Shown: positions 43,649 through 56,035 of the stretch, one piece after another
Numbering within the stretch: the stretch's first letter is position 1
How the letters are laid out: each line of letters starts with the position of its first letter
NCBI GenBank assembly: GCA_020631735.1
Contig: CM036221.1
Coordinates: 14,303,381 to 14,367,380 of the forward strand
Source: Saccharum officinarum
Taxonomy: Eukaryota > Streptophyta > Magnoliopsida > Poales > Poaceae
Direction of reading: 5' to 3'
DNA length: 64,000 bases
Notes under the pieces: model-generated
Seen by the model: only the letters and a program-made list of their open reading frames with translations
What the model was told of the DNA's origin: nothing
Databases searched by the model: none
Made by a program: the position numbers and the translations under genes

Positions 43649-45841
43649 TTAATGTCTTTTAGGTACCCATACTTGCTTGGGTCCTTGGAGGTTAGTAACT
43701 AAGTTCTTTGGTACCCAAATGGCCTTCTTCTTTGGGCCCACAATTGGTGTACCAACAAACCTAGCATGCACACCTTTCTCACCCTTGGTAAGCACATAAC
43801 AAGAATCAAAAGAAATGTAAGGTACATTAGCATTTTTCTTGTTCTTGTTCATTTTATTGCAATTAATCTCTAGATGTCTAACTTGTTTGCATCTATTGCA
43901 AAACCGACCATTGCTCTTCACAAAGCTAGGCTTGTGAGTTGCAAAGACCGCCTTGCCCTTCTTGGGAGTATAGCCCAATCCCTCTTTGTTAAGAGAGAAC
44001 CTTTGGCTACCCAAGCATTTTAGCAAGCGGGCATCCCCACCATAGGCATTGCCTAATGCGCGGGTGAGATCATCCACCTCTCTCTTGAGAGTCTCATTCT
44101 CAACCACAAGTGATAAATCACTAGTAGTGGAGATAGAGTTGGTTGTGGTGGATGATGATGAGCTACATGAAGCATTAGTAGGACCAACAAATAAAGAATC
44201 GTCAATAATATCACATGTTAGTCCAATGTCACAAGTGACAATCACTTGCTCCTCCTTAGCTTTCTTCATGAACTTCTCCAACTTGAGGTCCTTTTCCTTG
44301 ATGAGCTCAAGTAGAGTGGAGTGGGCTTCCTTAAGCCTAGTGTGAGCAATTTCAAGATCCTCGTGGTCTTCCTTTAGACACTCATGAGAGGCTTCTAGCT
44401 CATCAAAGGATTTCCTAAGAGCTTTGAGCTCTTGTTCAATTCCTTTGCACTCCTTACTCTTTTTTAGAGCAATAAGCTCCTCCATCAAGGAATCATTTTC
44501 ATTACTCTTGGCAATGAGCTCTTGTTCCAAGATTTTGTATTTCTTGGTGGTCCTCTTGTAGCCTTTGCTCATTTGATCTATTATGCCTAATAGATCATCC
44601 TTGGAGTAGTCCTCATCCTCCTCATCATTACTCCTACAACCATCACTAGCACAAGAATCATCATCACTATCATCATATTTTACCTTGGTAGACTTGGCCA
44701 TAAAGCATGTCGATGTAGTGTTGAAGATGGATGGCTTGTTGGAGAGGGCGATGTTTGCAATGGCTCGCCGAGTGGTCCTTTCATCATCACTAGAGCTTGC
44801 ATCATCATCACTATCCGAGTTGTCACTATCCCAAGTGACCACATAACCACCACCCTTCTTCTTCTTGTTGAATGTGAAGCTCTTCTTTGCTTTCTTCTCC
44901 TTCTCTTTTTTATCCTTCTTGTTCTTCTTGAGCTTCAAGTCCCCATTATGAAATCTCTTATCTTCATAGGGGCAATTCGCCACTATGTGATCGAGGCTAT
45001 TGCAATTGTAGCAAAGCACCTCCTTTGCCTTCATGAAGTCCCTTCTCTTTCTTGCACCATAGCCTCTCTTCTTCATGAACCGACTTATCTTTTGCACTAG
45101 AAGGGCCATGATCTCATCATCAAATGGATCATCATCATCATTAACCTTGCTCTTGCCCTTGGAAGAAGAAGCCTTGAATGCGGTGGTCTTCTCTTGCTTG
45201 ACCTTGATCTCCTTCTTCTCATCTTCATCTTCATTATCATCATATTGAGCATCGGTCATGACATCTCCAAGCACTTGGTTTGGAGTCACCTTGTCCAAAC
45301 CCTCTCTTTGGATCATCTTCCTCAAGATAGCAAACTTCTTAGGTAAGTTCATCAAGAACTTATGTGAGAAGTCCTTATCCTTGACATCTTCTCCTAGGCT
45401 CTTAAGATCATTGACAATAACTTGTAGCCTATAGAACATCTTCGGTATGGACTCATCATCCTTCATCTTGAAACTTTCAAACTTATCCTTGAGCATATAG
45501 AGCTTGGCACTCTTTACCATTGAAGTGCCCTCATATGTTTCCTCTAATCTTGTCCACACTTCACTTGCCATCTCAAGATCCTTGATTTGCTCAAAGACCT
45601 TTGCATCAATCCCATTGTAGAGAGTATTGAGAGCCATAGTGTTGCATTGGTTGTTGATGCAGTCATTGTTGGTGAGGTTGTCAGGATCAATGATAGCATA
45701 ATCATGGTGTGTCACCTCCCAAACGTTCTTATGAATAGAGCCAAGATATTGCTTCATCTTTCTTTTCTAATGATCAAAAGATGTGACACCATCAAAGAAT
45801 GGAGGCTTGCCCCCAATATGGTTGAACACAACTTGAGCCAT
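43649..45841 (-). pseudogene. SIRE gag
   Basis: The natural start is ATG at 45841 (MAQVVFNHIGGKPPFFDG), with a stop at codon 25 (probably TGG to TAG). From 45757 it is open for 702 residues. Gag core with CCHC knuckle CYNCNSLDHIVANC (near residue 250), K-rich and acidic D/S-rich runs, then a long coiled coil (residues about 380-530). A second CCHC, CNRCKQVRHLEINC, lies near residue 620. The final block is QVWVPKRH. It packages RNA in cytoplasmic particles. Confidence 0.9.
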
Positions 45842-45881
45842 CTTACACCAAGGTTGTTAAGCCTTACAAACGATGATCACG

Positions 45882-45893
45882 GCTCTGATACCA
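45882..45893 (-). promoter_or_regulatory. Primer binding site, tRNA-iMet
   Basis: On the minus strand TGGTATCAGAGC lies two bases after the LTR end, complementary to the 3' end of initiator methionine tRNA. Classic for Ty1/copia. Confidence 0.95.
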
Positions 45894-45895
45894 CT

Positions 45896-47880
45896 TGAAA
45901 GGTCTTGATGGCTAGAGGGGGGGAGAATAGCCTTTTAAAAATTCTACAAAGACAAGCTAAACAAGTTTATCAATATAACAAGTAGCGAGATGCGAGTTTT
46001 GCTTAGTCTACGGGGTGTTTGCAAGCCACCTAACCAATTCACAATTCTAGTATATTTGCACTCAACTGCACAAGTCAAACCGAGAAGGTAACTACAACTA
46101 CAACTAGCAAGCTACACAAGGAGTTACTCTAGCAAAGCTAACTAGCTAGCAAATATAACTAAGAAGGTAATGCGGAGTTGAGTTAGGAGAGTTTCACCGT
46201 GGGGCGAAGCATTGAGCCAACCGATATGATCAACAATGAATACCAAGATAACCGAACATCAGGATCAATCAATCACAATATGAAAGTGATGACATGAAGA
46301 TTTATCCCGAGGTTCACGTGCTTGCTAGCACGCTAGTCCCCGTTGTGTCCCTCTTCACCACATGGTTCAGTGGCTAATCGGTCACACACCGAGCCTCTCA
46401 AAAGGCGCCACAAGAACCTACCAAATGTCAAAAGGTTGCAATGACACGAGCAATTTACTAATGTTGCCTTTGGCGCTTCGCCGAGGTAGGCACAAACCCC
46501 TCACAATCACTGGAGGTGGCTAAGAACAATCACCAACTCTTGCCAACGTCTCCAAGCTGCTCCAAGCCGTCTAGGAGGCGGCAACCACCAAGAGAAACAA
46601 GAATCCCACAACAAATCAACTATTAAGTGCCAACTAGATGTAATCTCACAATGCAAATGCACTTGGATCACTCAATCTCACTTTGAATATGCAAGGAAGC
46701 AAGAGAGATGAGTGGGAGGGGAGTTGCTTAGCTCAAAGTGCTCACAAGTATGTCAAATGTTTGAGAGAGGGAGCCTTGAGCCGGCCAACGAGTATTTATA
46801 GATGTACCCCTTCGAATAGAACCGTTAGAAACTTAAACAGCCGAAATCGCGCTGACCGGACGCGCTGGTCAAACTGACCGGACGCGCCGATCGCGCAACG
46901 GCTAAGTCACGAAGCACTGACCGGACGCGCTGGTCCAACTGACCGGACGCGCCGGTTGCACAACGGCTAACTGCAAAGCAACGACCAGACGCGCTTGACA
47001 CGCAGACCGGACGCGCTACGAATGACCGGACGCGCTGGTCCCATGATTGACCGGACACGCTGGTCAAGCCTGAGCAGCGCACAACGAAACAGTGACCAGA
47101 TGCGCTGTAGAACTGACCGGACGCCACAGTGCCAGCGTCTGGTTTGAGTCTAGTAAGCTCCCTAAACGACCGAACGCGTCCGATCGACAATGACTGGACG
47201 CGCTGCGCATCCGATCATCAAACTAAAACACGTGCAGACACTGAACGCTGACCGGACGCGTCCGGTCATACAGAGACCGCATCCGGTCCAGCGTCCGGTC
47301 ACCTCTGTGACCTCTGTTCGCCTCCGTTTCTTTTCCGACTTCCGGCGTAGTGGAAAATAGTCGTTTCAACTCCTCGAAAACGCCTGAATCCCGCCTCGCA
47401 AGCTTGGCAGGAGGGAGAGAGAGACCCAAAGCCTCTCTACCGCTCAAACTCCACCGCCTTCGCAAATGTGCTAACACCACCAAAGTGATCTCGTCATGTG
47501 TGAGTGTGTTATCATTTTCATAATCATTTTTCGAGGCATTATTAGTTCTATCCAAATGCATATGATTATGAAATGCACACCTAGAGGCACTTAGGAGTTC
47601 AATAGCCACGTCATTCCCCTCTTTATAGTACGGCTATCTAACCTATAATGTAACCACACCCACTAGGTGTCTTGGTTACTAAAACACAACCCTTAAACAT
47701 ATACCTTTGCCTTGATCACGTAGGGTTGCGTCCAAATCCAAGTGTTGCCATCATGATCACCATGTCCATCTTGCCACCAACCTTAGAATGTACTAATCCT
47801 CATATGCTACATACAACTTAGGCATAGGATTAGTACTTAGGCATTATCACTAATTACCAACACCAAACATAGGACTTTCA
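45896..47880 (-). repeat. SIRE 5' LTR
   Basis: 1985 bp, same ends as the 3' LTR. Minus-strand TATA near 46795 (rc of gagtatttatagatg). The accggacgcg repeat field lies at 46850-47310, including the perfect 18-bp palindrome GACCGGACGCGTCCGGTC at 47250-47267. Confidence 0.95.
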
Positions 47881-47885
47881 CTAGT

Positions 47886-48955
47886 AAAGTCTAATGGTAA
47901 TCGGGAGAGCCTTAAGATCACTATCAAATTTTCTAGGCTCGAGGGCAAGCCCAAACTCCCGTAGACAAGCAAAAATCAACCACTAACACTATTGTTCAAA
48001 GAGGATCAATTAGGACAACTTTAAAAGTTGGCCAAACTGATTTTAATGTAAGTGGACAAAAAAATTAGTAAGACCGATTTACAAAATTGGTCTAGCTGTA
48101 AACAAAAAATGCAGCACACATATAAAGAAGGAGTGTTTATTCCTTATCCATTAATACATCAAAATCCTCACCGATGGAGGATGTGTTCTAGTTTACCTCA
48201 CAATGAGCAATGGTGTGTCCCTCAGAGCCGGTTGAGCTGCGGCCAATCGAGCTCCAACAAGGCAGGACCGACTAAGCTAGTTTTGATTAAACTTGCTAAG
48301 TCCAACAAAAAAGGAAGGCATTAGCAAAGTAAGTATGTGGGTTGAGGGACAAGGAAGTTCTAATTAATCCCACAAGAAAGGCCGGTGAGCAAAAAGTCAT
48401 CAAAATCGGCTCTGTAGGTTCTCCAATTAAAGAAAGTGAAGGACCGATTGTCATTGATAATCTGAACTAATCTAATATAGAGAATATATCAAAGGGTGGT
48501 GATGTTAATAATCATGAAGCTCGGATTAGCACATCGGCTCTTGAGAACTTCCAACCGATATGGTGTCCTTTAGGTTTATCGAGAACATAAAAGCGTAAGC
48601 TCCAGCGTGCTCGTTGCAAGAAGCTTAAGGAAGAAGGGCTAACAAAGATGGAGAAAGAAATCTTCAATAATGATTCAATTTTCCCTCAATCAAGCAAGAA
48701 AGAACCAGCTGCCTGCACAAAGTCGGCTGAGCTGACTTCTGAGTTAGCTGAGCTGACTCCCCCTATCCTTACGGCCTTAGCCGACCCCAAGTCAGTTAAG
48801 CCGACTTTCTCGGCCCGGGTGCTTATGGGGTACCTCCATTTGATTTGGACTCCGTTATTGTTGCTAATATTGTTCCTAAAGACGTTGGGGAGCCTTCTGG
48901 AGATCAAGATGACTTTACACCTTAGAGTGCTACTTTCCAAAAGCTAGAAGACACC
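47886..48955 (+). pseudogene. Tat element, gag remainder
   Basis: Continues the Tat interior after the SIRE insertion. Pieces are open but the overall frame is broken; low-complexity with S-A/E-L-T and P repeats (about 48715-48810, where the DNA has agtcggctgagctgact-type palindromic units). It ends just before the protease. Confidence 0.55.
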
Positions 48956-49225
48956 GTGAATCACCTCAAGCCACTACATGTAAAGGGCCACATTAATAAT
49001 AGACCAGTCAACAAAATGCTGGTGGATAGTGGAGCTAGTGTGAATCTAATGCCATATTCACTTTATAAGAAGCTTGGCGGATCTGATGAGGAGTTAATTA
49101 AAACCAAGAGGACAATCAGAGGTATTGGAAGAGGAAAACTTATTCTAGCCAAGGGACTTGCTTTGATGAAGCTTACCATTGGGAGCAAAACATTGGTCAC
49201 TGTCTTATTCCTTGTAGAGGTGTAA
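48956..49225 (+). pseudogene. Tat aspartic protease
   Basis: Retropepsin with active-site KMLVDSGASVNLMPYSLYKK at about residues 19-38 and the typical flap-side block IGRGKLILAKGLALMKL. Open for 89 residues, then a stop (TAA) at 49223. Homologous sequence continues (EWIHGNQCVPS). Confidence 0.85.
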
Positions 49226-49763
49226 GGGAGTTACAATTTGATTCTTGAGCGCGAATGGATTCATGGCAATCAATGTGTGCCTTCTAACTTGCACTAGTTC
49301 CTCATTCAGTGGGTGGATAATAAAGTTGAGACAGTTCATGCAGACTCATTGACCTATGCTATGGCCGATGCTCCTTTGCTTGGAGGCATGATGATATAAT
49401 TTGCTTGTTAGGGAGAAACTTTACTGGTCTTGAGTCACTAGAGGAAGCTTTGTTCCTGTTTCTCTAGAGCCGATCAATGATCGGCTCCGTATCATCATGT
49501 ATTTTAAATTCTGTGTGAAATAGGGGATCGCGTCGGCCAACCCATATGAGCAAATTAGCATTGGGTTTGGCATTAGACTATGGCCAACGTGTGTAGAACA
49601 AAATTTAGAAGCCGATTATAAATTAAGTTAATCGAGCTTCTCAAGAATTCTCTATCAACACCACGGTTCTTCATGCATCTAGGAGTGGAAATCCATTCAC
49701 TTTTATTGCCGAAGAGGGTGCATTGGTTTTGTTCTGACTCAAAAAGACGAAGGTAAAGAATAT
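49226..49763 (+). pseudogene. Tat RT, mostly deleted
   Basis: Only about 540 bp lie between protease and RNase H, where a full RT would need about 700 bp or more beyond the linker. The linker (VDNKVETVHADSLTYAMAD) is visible. Then comes a jump to the C-terminal RT edge (FVLTQKDEGKEYVIAYLG). No YxDD box was seen, so the RT core is lost. Confidence 0.65.
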
Positions 49764-50470
49764 GTGATTGCGTATCTTGGTCACCATCTTCTTGATCCTG
49801 AGACAAGGTATGTCCATATTGAGAAGTTATGCTTATCACTGTACTATGCTTGTGCTAAGATGAGGCATTATATTTTGTCGAGTACATGTGTTGTTGCTTG
49901 CCAGGTTGATGTGATAAAGCACATGTTATATCAGCCAATTCTTCATGGAAGGATAGGTAAATGGGCATACACACTAATTGAATATGACTTGACTTTTGGA
50001 CTATTGAAAACATTAAAAGGTCAAGTTCTTGCTAATTTTATTGTTAAGCATGGTATTGACTTAGATGATGGGGTCAATTATCTTACTTTTACCTCACAAA
50101 AATTTTATTTTGATGGATCGGTTTGTAAAGATGGCCAAGGTGTTGGCATTATTATTATTTCTCCCAATGGTGCTGAAATTGGGATGTCAAGTCGATTAAA
50201 TTTCTATTGTACCAACAATCAAATCGAATATGAAGCTCTCTTATTCGGGTTGATCATGTTGCGTTCCATGGAGGTAAAATATGTTGAAGCTTATGGTGAT
50301 TCCTTACTGGTGGTACAATAAGTGCTGGTGAATTTCAATGAAAGGATCATTAAGAACTTGTCTGGATGCTTGCCTTAATATTATTGACTATTTTGTCGAA
50401 TTCTGAATTTGGCATATTCTGAGGCATGAAAATCAAAAGGTCAATATGTTAGCTCAACAAGCATCTAGCT
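49764..50470 (+). pseudogene. Tat RNase H (dual type)
   Basis: Open 49764-50321. First RNase H-like part (LDPETRYVHIEKLCLSLYYA) and second archaeal-type part (KFYFDGSVCKDGQGVGIIII; NNQIEYEALLFGLIMLRS; EAYGDSLLVV). Two RNase H modules are characteristic of Tat. Stop at 50319, after which homologous sequence runs on in another frame. Confidence 0.8.
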
Positions 50471-50549
50471 ATGACGTTAGTGGGTGTAATTTTCATATTC
50501 AAGAATAGTCGATGCATAAAAATTTAAATTTTTCCCATGCAGGTGCTCC

Positions 50550-50668
50550 AGTCAGCTCAGCCGACTCCTTCTCTGTAGCATCCTAGTCGGCTAGGCTGAC
50601 TGCTCTAGTCGGCCAGGCTGACTCCTCCAAGTTAGCTAAGTCGACTGCCCCAGTCAGCTCAGCCGACT
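50550..50668 (+). repeat. Array of palindromic AGTCRGCTnAGCYGACT units
   Basis: Five copies of a 17-bp imperfect palindrome (first agtcagctcagccgact at 50550, last the same at 50652), separated by about 10 bp. It lies between RNase H and integrase. Similar units occur at 48721-48806 in gag. Confidence 0.85.
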
Positions 50669-50841
50669 CCTCTATGACCAGACCGGTCAATTCACCTGAG
50701 AAGCTCCCAAATTAGCCTAACATAACTTCCAGTGATTTTGGGGCCGATTTAGAAGATTAGAGGACTCCCTTGTTGAGATATCTACGTGATCTAAGTGCTA
50801 AAATTGATAAAAGTGTTTGATGGAGCACTTTCAAGTATCTG

Positions 50842-51880
50842 TTGCATATTGATGAGCTCTATCGGAGAACCGCCGAAGATTTATTGCTTAAGAGTTTGGG
50901 ATCAGATCAAGCAAGAGTGGCTATGAGAGAAGTCCATAAAGGCATCTATGGTACACATCAATCAGCCCCAAAGATGAAGTGGTTATTGCATAGAGTTGGT
51001 TTCTATTGGCCTACTATGATGGCCGATTGCTTTCGTTACTACAAGGGATGCGAAGAGTGCCAGAAGTTTGGAAATATTCAGCTTGTGCCTGCTGCTATGC
51101 TTCATTATATCATCAAATCATAGCCTTTTCGTGGTTGGGGGCTAGATTTTATTGGCCAAATACATCCCCCGTCTTCAAAGGGACACCGTTTTATGTTGGT
51201 TGCTATGGATTATTTACGAAGTAGACCGAGACAGTTCCTTTGAAGAATATGACACATAAGGAGGTGATTGAGTTCATCACTAAGTATATTATTCATAGAT
51301 TTGGTATCCCTCAAACATTAACTACAGATCAAGGGACATCATTTGTGTCTAAAAAAGTGAGAGAATTTGTCGAATTATATAAGATCAAGTTGCTTAATTC
51401 ATCTCCATACTATGCTCAAGCTAATGGTTCTGAGTCTAGTAATAAGACTTTGATCAAGCTTATTAAAAAGAAGATTAAGGAGAACCCAAGGAGGTGGCAT
51501 GAAGTTTTGTCTAAAGCTCTATGGGCACATCGTATTTCAAGGCATGGTGCTATGAAGGTTACCCCTTTTGAGTTGGTATATGGTTAAGAGGCTGTGTTGC
51601 CTGTCGAAGCAAATTTGGATGCATATAGACTTGCAAAGCAAAATGATCTATCCGCTATTATGTATCATGATATGATGATGGACAAATATCGATGAGGTGA
51701 CCGATAAAAGATTGAATGCTCAAGGAGATTGAGAAAGACAAAGCTTGCGTTGCCAAGGCATATAACAAGAAAGTCAAAAGCAAATCATTTCGAGTGGGAG
51801 AATTAGTGTGGAAAACCATACTACCAATTGGATCGAAGAGCAACAAGTTTGGCAAGTGGTTGCCGAATTGGGAAGGTCCC
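50842..51880 (+). pseudogene. Tat integrase
   Basis: HHCC finger (MREVHKGIYGTHQSAPKM; CEECQKFG), core GWGLDFIGQI (first Asp), LTTDQGTSFVSKKVREFVEL (second Asp), SESSNKTLIKLIKKK (the catalytic Glu belongs here), and C-terminal LVWKTILPIGSKSNKFGKWL. Stops are scattered (51120, 51220, 51587, 51690). The C-terminal NWEG ends at 51880, where the SIRE-like LTR begins; downstream sequence and the 3' LTR are missing. Confidence 0.85.
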
Positions 51881-53842
51881 TGAAAGGTCCTTGTTTGGTT
51901 TTGGTAATTGAGTGATAACTTAGGTGGACTAATAGTGTTTATGTGAGATACATAGGTAATTAGTCCATAGCTATATGTGTGTGAGCAATATATGCCACAG
52001 AGGTGAAATGGCTTGATATGTTGCAAAGCTCACATATGTGATGATGGATGAGTTTATTGCATATGAGACATGACATGGAGTCTTATGACCAAGGTGGAGA
52101 AGATCAAGATAAGGCTTGGCTTGATGAACCGGTTGCAAGAGTGAAGGGCAAGTCAAAGGCTTTAAAGCGCTAGATTGCGTGGTGGGATGCTTGAGCAAAG
52201 ACTTGGTGCCGATGACCGAGGTAACGGTGAAGAGAAAGTGACGTCAAGATCAATGAACCAATACGGTCATGTGATGATATGAAGTGGATCATATCATTTG
52301 GTGATTGGTTGGTGCATGTGTTGCATCAATATTGGAGGAGTTGGAATGGAATGCGCAAGGCAAAGCTAAAACCTAGGGCATTTCTATTTCACCGGTTATA
52401 GGTGTGTAGAGAAGTTTATGATCAGGTTTAGAATAGATGGTAGTACTATAAAGAGGGGCAAAATTATTTGCATATCGGTCATCTAGTGCCCACTTGAGCG
52501 ATCTAACTTTGCATATGTGTTAGGATCGAGTGGTGTGGTGAAATGAGTGACTAATCCTTTGAAAAATGGTTATGAAAATGCTAACACACTTGCACATGAT
52601 GTTGTAAACTTGGTGGTGTTGGCACATTTGCAAAGGAGAAGAAGTTGGAGAAGTTTTGGAGAAAATTGAGTTGAAAAAGAGAGATGACGGTCCTTGGATC
52701 GGAATTCTATATTGATCCATTATGCTTTAGATCAAAGTTACTAGTGGATTGTTATTGCCCTCTGAGTAAGCTTTCTAAAATGTTCAAGATCATCGAAATC
52801 GGAGTTCGGAGCTAAAAGTTATAGCCATTTTAGCGTTGAAAGGTCTGTGACAAGACACTAGACCGGACGCACAGGTGCAGAGTCTAGTCAGCACCTGTGA
52901 GTTCGGTTAGTGTTCATGTGAGGCCTATTTTGGGGCTGCAATCAGACACTGGCACTTGGGCGTGACTTGACGCACCTGTGCCACTGTTTTGGGCCTAGAA
53001 ATGCTAAGGGAGAGTGACCGAACGCTGCGGCGAGTTCGGTCAGTGTTGAATGGACATGTCCGATCAATGAAAAACCTCTCTAGCGCCTCTCTATTCGCGA
53101 CCAGACGCTAGGTGTTGTGAGTCTGGTCGATCGATTGGACACGGAGTTCGTTTGTGCACGTTGGGAGCCATTGGCGCCCAACGGTAACATTCAAACGGCT
53201 AGTATACACGAAGTTCGGAGAGTGACTAGACTCTGGACCAGACTCACCCTAGAGTCCGGTCAGTGAGTCCGATCAGTGCGCAAATTTCAGCATGAAGGGG
53301 GTAACGGCTTTAGCCCTTAGGGCTATAAAATGAGTGTGTGGCCATCCTTGGCACACGCTTGGCACCCTTGGGACTTAGTGTCCATGCTTGGGGAGTGCTA
53401 GGAGATCCCTCTAACTCACTTGTGCTTGCTAGATTACGAATCAATAGCGAGTGAGTGATTCTAGTGCATTGCATTATGAGATTGCATCAAGTGGCACTAG
53501 GTGTTCAAGTTGCAAGCCGGTGGTGCTTGTTACTCTTGGAAGTTGTCACCTCCTAGACGGTTTGGTGGTGAGTTCTTCATCGTGAAGCACACAAGAAGAT
53601 TGTGTGGTGCTCCAGAGAAGGATTTGTGAGGGGTACAGTGCTCACCCCGTAGGAGCTGAGAAGAGCAACACTAGTGGAGCATGTCATTGACCTACCACAC
53701 TTGCGGTAGGTTCTTGCGGTGCCCTACATGAGGCCTCGGTTTGTGGGAATACTGATTAGCCGCCGAACCATGAGGTGTTGGTCGACACAATAGAGACTTA
53801 GCGTATTGGAAAATACGTGAACCTTGGGAGAAAAATCATCAT
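51881..53842 (+). repeat. SIRE-like LTR, right-truncated
   Basis: Begins TGAAAGGTCCTTGTTTGG at 51881, right after the Tat integrase. It carries accggacgc-type blocks (52860-53280), the 'gttggtcgacacaa' block (53778) and TATA at 53320. Its last part mirrors the LTR at 62742-64000. The Athila LTR starts at 53843, removing the terminal part. Confidence 0.8.
53320..53332 (+). promoter_or_regulatory. LTR TATA box
   Basis: ctataaaatgag in the plus strand of the SIRE-like LTR, with the start region following. Confidence 0.55.
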
Positions 53843-55089
53843 TGTTGACACCTATGGAGGCACACAGAGACAATATCCACAAGCGCATGTGTATCGAAAT
53901 AGTTTTCACCCATAAGTATTCCAAGTATCGTATCCACGAGGAAACATGTGTGTCGTCTAAACTCTAGTTTATCCAGGGGTAGCAATCAAGGTTTAAGATA
54001 TGAGTAGAGATGATTCGTATGGTTATGATCCTATGCAAAGCAAAGCATATGATTCTATTGTTCACTGCGGGATGCCACTTAGATGGTAAAGCTATTTAAA
54101 GATAACTCTAACAATGTGACTATGGTCCTACTAATTTAAGAACCTACTTAATTCGGTGTGGACTACAAAGGATAGACAGGGCTATCACCACCTGCTGCTA
54201 CCACACAACCAGAAAGTAGGGAGTAAACACAGGTAGCCAATAGCCTAAGCACCACTCTTATGCTAACAACTACTACTCTAATCCAGCTAGCATGAACTAG
54301 AGCACTCAAAAGAACTGTGAACCCATGAACAAAAGAGCACAAAACTTACTTTAAGTAGAAATCAATTACCAGAGATTTCTCAGATGTAGACTTGTAGAAG
54401 CCTAGATATGCAAAAAGTACAAGTCGTAGAGGTAGCACCGACAGGCCAGCACTCCTTCCAAACTCTTCTCTTACTCTCTCTATTTGTATACAAAGATTAG
54501 ATCCTAATGAAGACTAATCTTCTCTTGATAGCTAGCTTTGAGAGGTTGATCATTTCATGGGACTCCTCTCAATTGATCCTGACTAGAGAATATGAATTAG
54601 GGTTTCAGGATGTCTTTGCCTCAGGGGGTACAGGGCTGTTTATATAGGCCAGAGCGTGAATCGTGAGCCCTTTGATCAAACTGACTTAAGCAACAGCGTA
54701 AATTGGACCTCAATGGTGGTGGGAGAGTCCTCATCGAAGCTGGCTGACAAGTGGGCCTAGGGGAGGTCGGCCGACCTAAGGGTGGGGTCCGCTGACCCGG
54801 TCCAATGCCAGGTAGGCCCCTCCTTTAGTGGGTCACCTTCTTGTGTCTTCTAGAGTCTTCTGGTGTTGGAGATGCGGGTTGAATCTCTTTCTAATGTCAG
54901 TTTGCTTATTTGGAGAGTACGACAATGGTCCCGGTGCTATTTTTCTGGATAAATCCTCCTGCAATATATAAATCACCAAAGCTCATGGAATTTATTAGTT
55001 TAAACTCCTAAACCTATGTTTGGTGATGGAATTAAGTATAGATGCAAATTATGTTGATTGTTTATGATAGGTGTTAATGACTGTCAACA
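53843..55089 (-). repeat. Athila-type LTR
   Basis: 1247 bp from TGTTGACACC to ..TGTCAACA, a perfect inverted 8-bp terminus. ATCAT (53838-53842) precedes it. For the minus strand the purine stretch tgtgagggagct lies just beyond 55089, as expected of a polypurine tract for the 3' LTR. It shares landmarks with 521-2052 and 3923-4075. Confidence 0.8.
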
Positions 55090-55916
55090 AGCTCCCTCAC
55101 ATTTAACCTTTGCCAATCCCTGAGGAAAGCTAAACTCAGTAATGGATCAGAAGTTGCTACAATGCTTTCACACCTCAAAAGTACACGTGTTCAATCAAGA
55201 ATTCTCCTCTGAATTAGAATAAACTGATCTGACTTTCAAACTTACCCATATTACCTTTAACCATGGGGCTTCTTAGCCTTCACTTGGGTCTTGAGCAATT
55301 GAAAGACAGAATGATCGAGTCAAGCACTATGTCTCAAATTCTTTGTTTCACCTTCGTTCCAGAGTTTTTATAAATTTTTAAAATAAAACTCAGAGATTCT
55401 ATTGTATGACGCTCTCAAATCTCTCAATATATGTGGTATTTGTGAATCCTTGCTGAGGCAATAAAGATGCTATGCCTTTTTCTCTTCCTACCACTAAGGC
55501 TTATGTGGAGTTCATAGGTAGGGAGAAAGCTAGAACATACTTGCAATGCATATATTGTAAAGTCAAACAATGGATCCAAAGAGAGTTAAGTCATACAATC
55601 CAATCAAGATGTGCATGTGTGTGGATATATGGTGGCTAACCTAATTCTATTTTGCTTCTTGAAAACTTATCTCTCTTTAGAAACTTAGAAACATTTTCTA
55701 GAGAACAGGAGCTATCTTATTCATCTCTTTTTTCTAGCGGGCATCTAAGTACCCATTGTTTTTAATATCTCGGACACTTGTCCATTTTTTTCAAAAAAAA
55801 TTCTTTCTTTTTTCATGAATAACTTTTACATAGCCCCCTGTCTCTTTTCTGTAACAAAACTTTAGAGAGATAGCAACAAGAACTTAGAGCATTTATTTGG
55901 TGGATAGAAAACCTAA

Positions 55917-56026
55917 CATGTTTTTGGTGTTTACTCCCAGTGTAGGAGTAAAATATTTTTGGGTGGATCTAGGTGGAAGGCATGTTTTTGCGCCTACCCC
56001 CAGTGTAGGAGTAGTGCATCTGTGGG
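55917..56026 (+). repeat. Direct repeat of about 64 bp
   Basis: catgtttttg, then ..ctc(c)ccagtgtaggagta.. starting near 55917 and again at 55981, followed each time by a tttgggtgg / tgtgggtgg block. Two copies. Confidence 0.75.
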
Positions 56027-56035
56027 TGGTGTGTA

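Larger units (their letters stand above)
37277..47880 (-). mobile_element. Complete SIRE-type Ty1/copia element
   Basis: 10.6 kb. Both LTRs are present and the target duplication CTAGT is perfect (37272-37276, 47881-47885). The minus strand carries, in order: LTR 47880-45896, tRNA-iMet primer site, gag, protease, integrase, RT, RNase H, a long 3' untranslated part, polypurine tract and LTR 39237-37277. Reading frames are broken at six or more places. It lies inside the Tat element, so it is younger than that. No env-like ORF was seen in 39238-40410. Confidence 0.95.
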
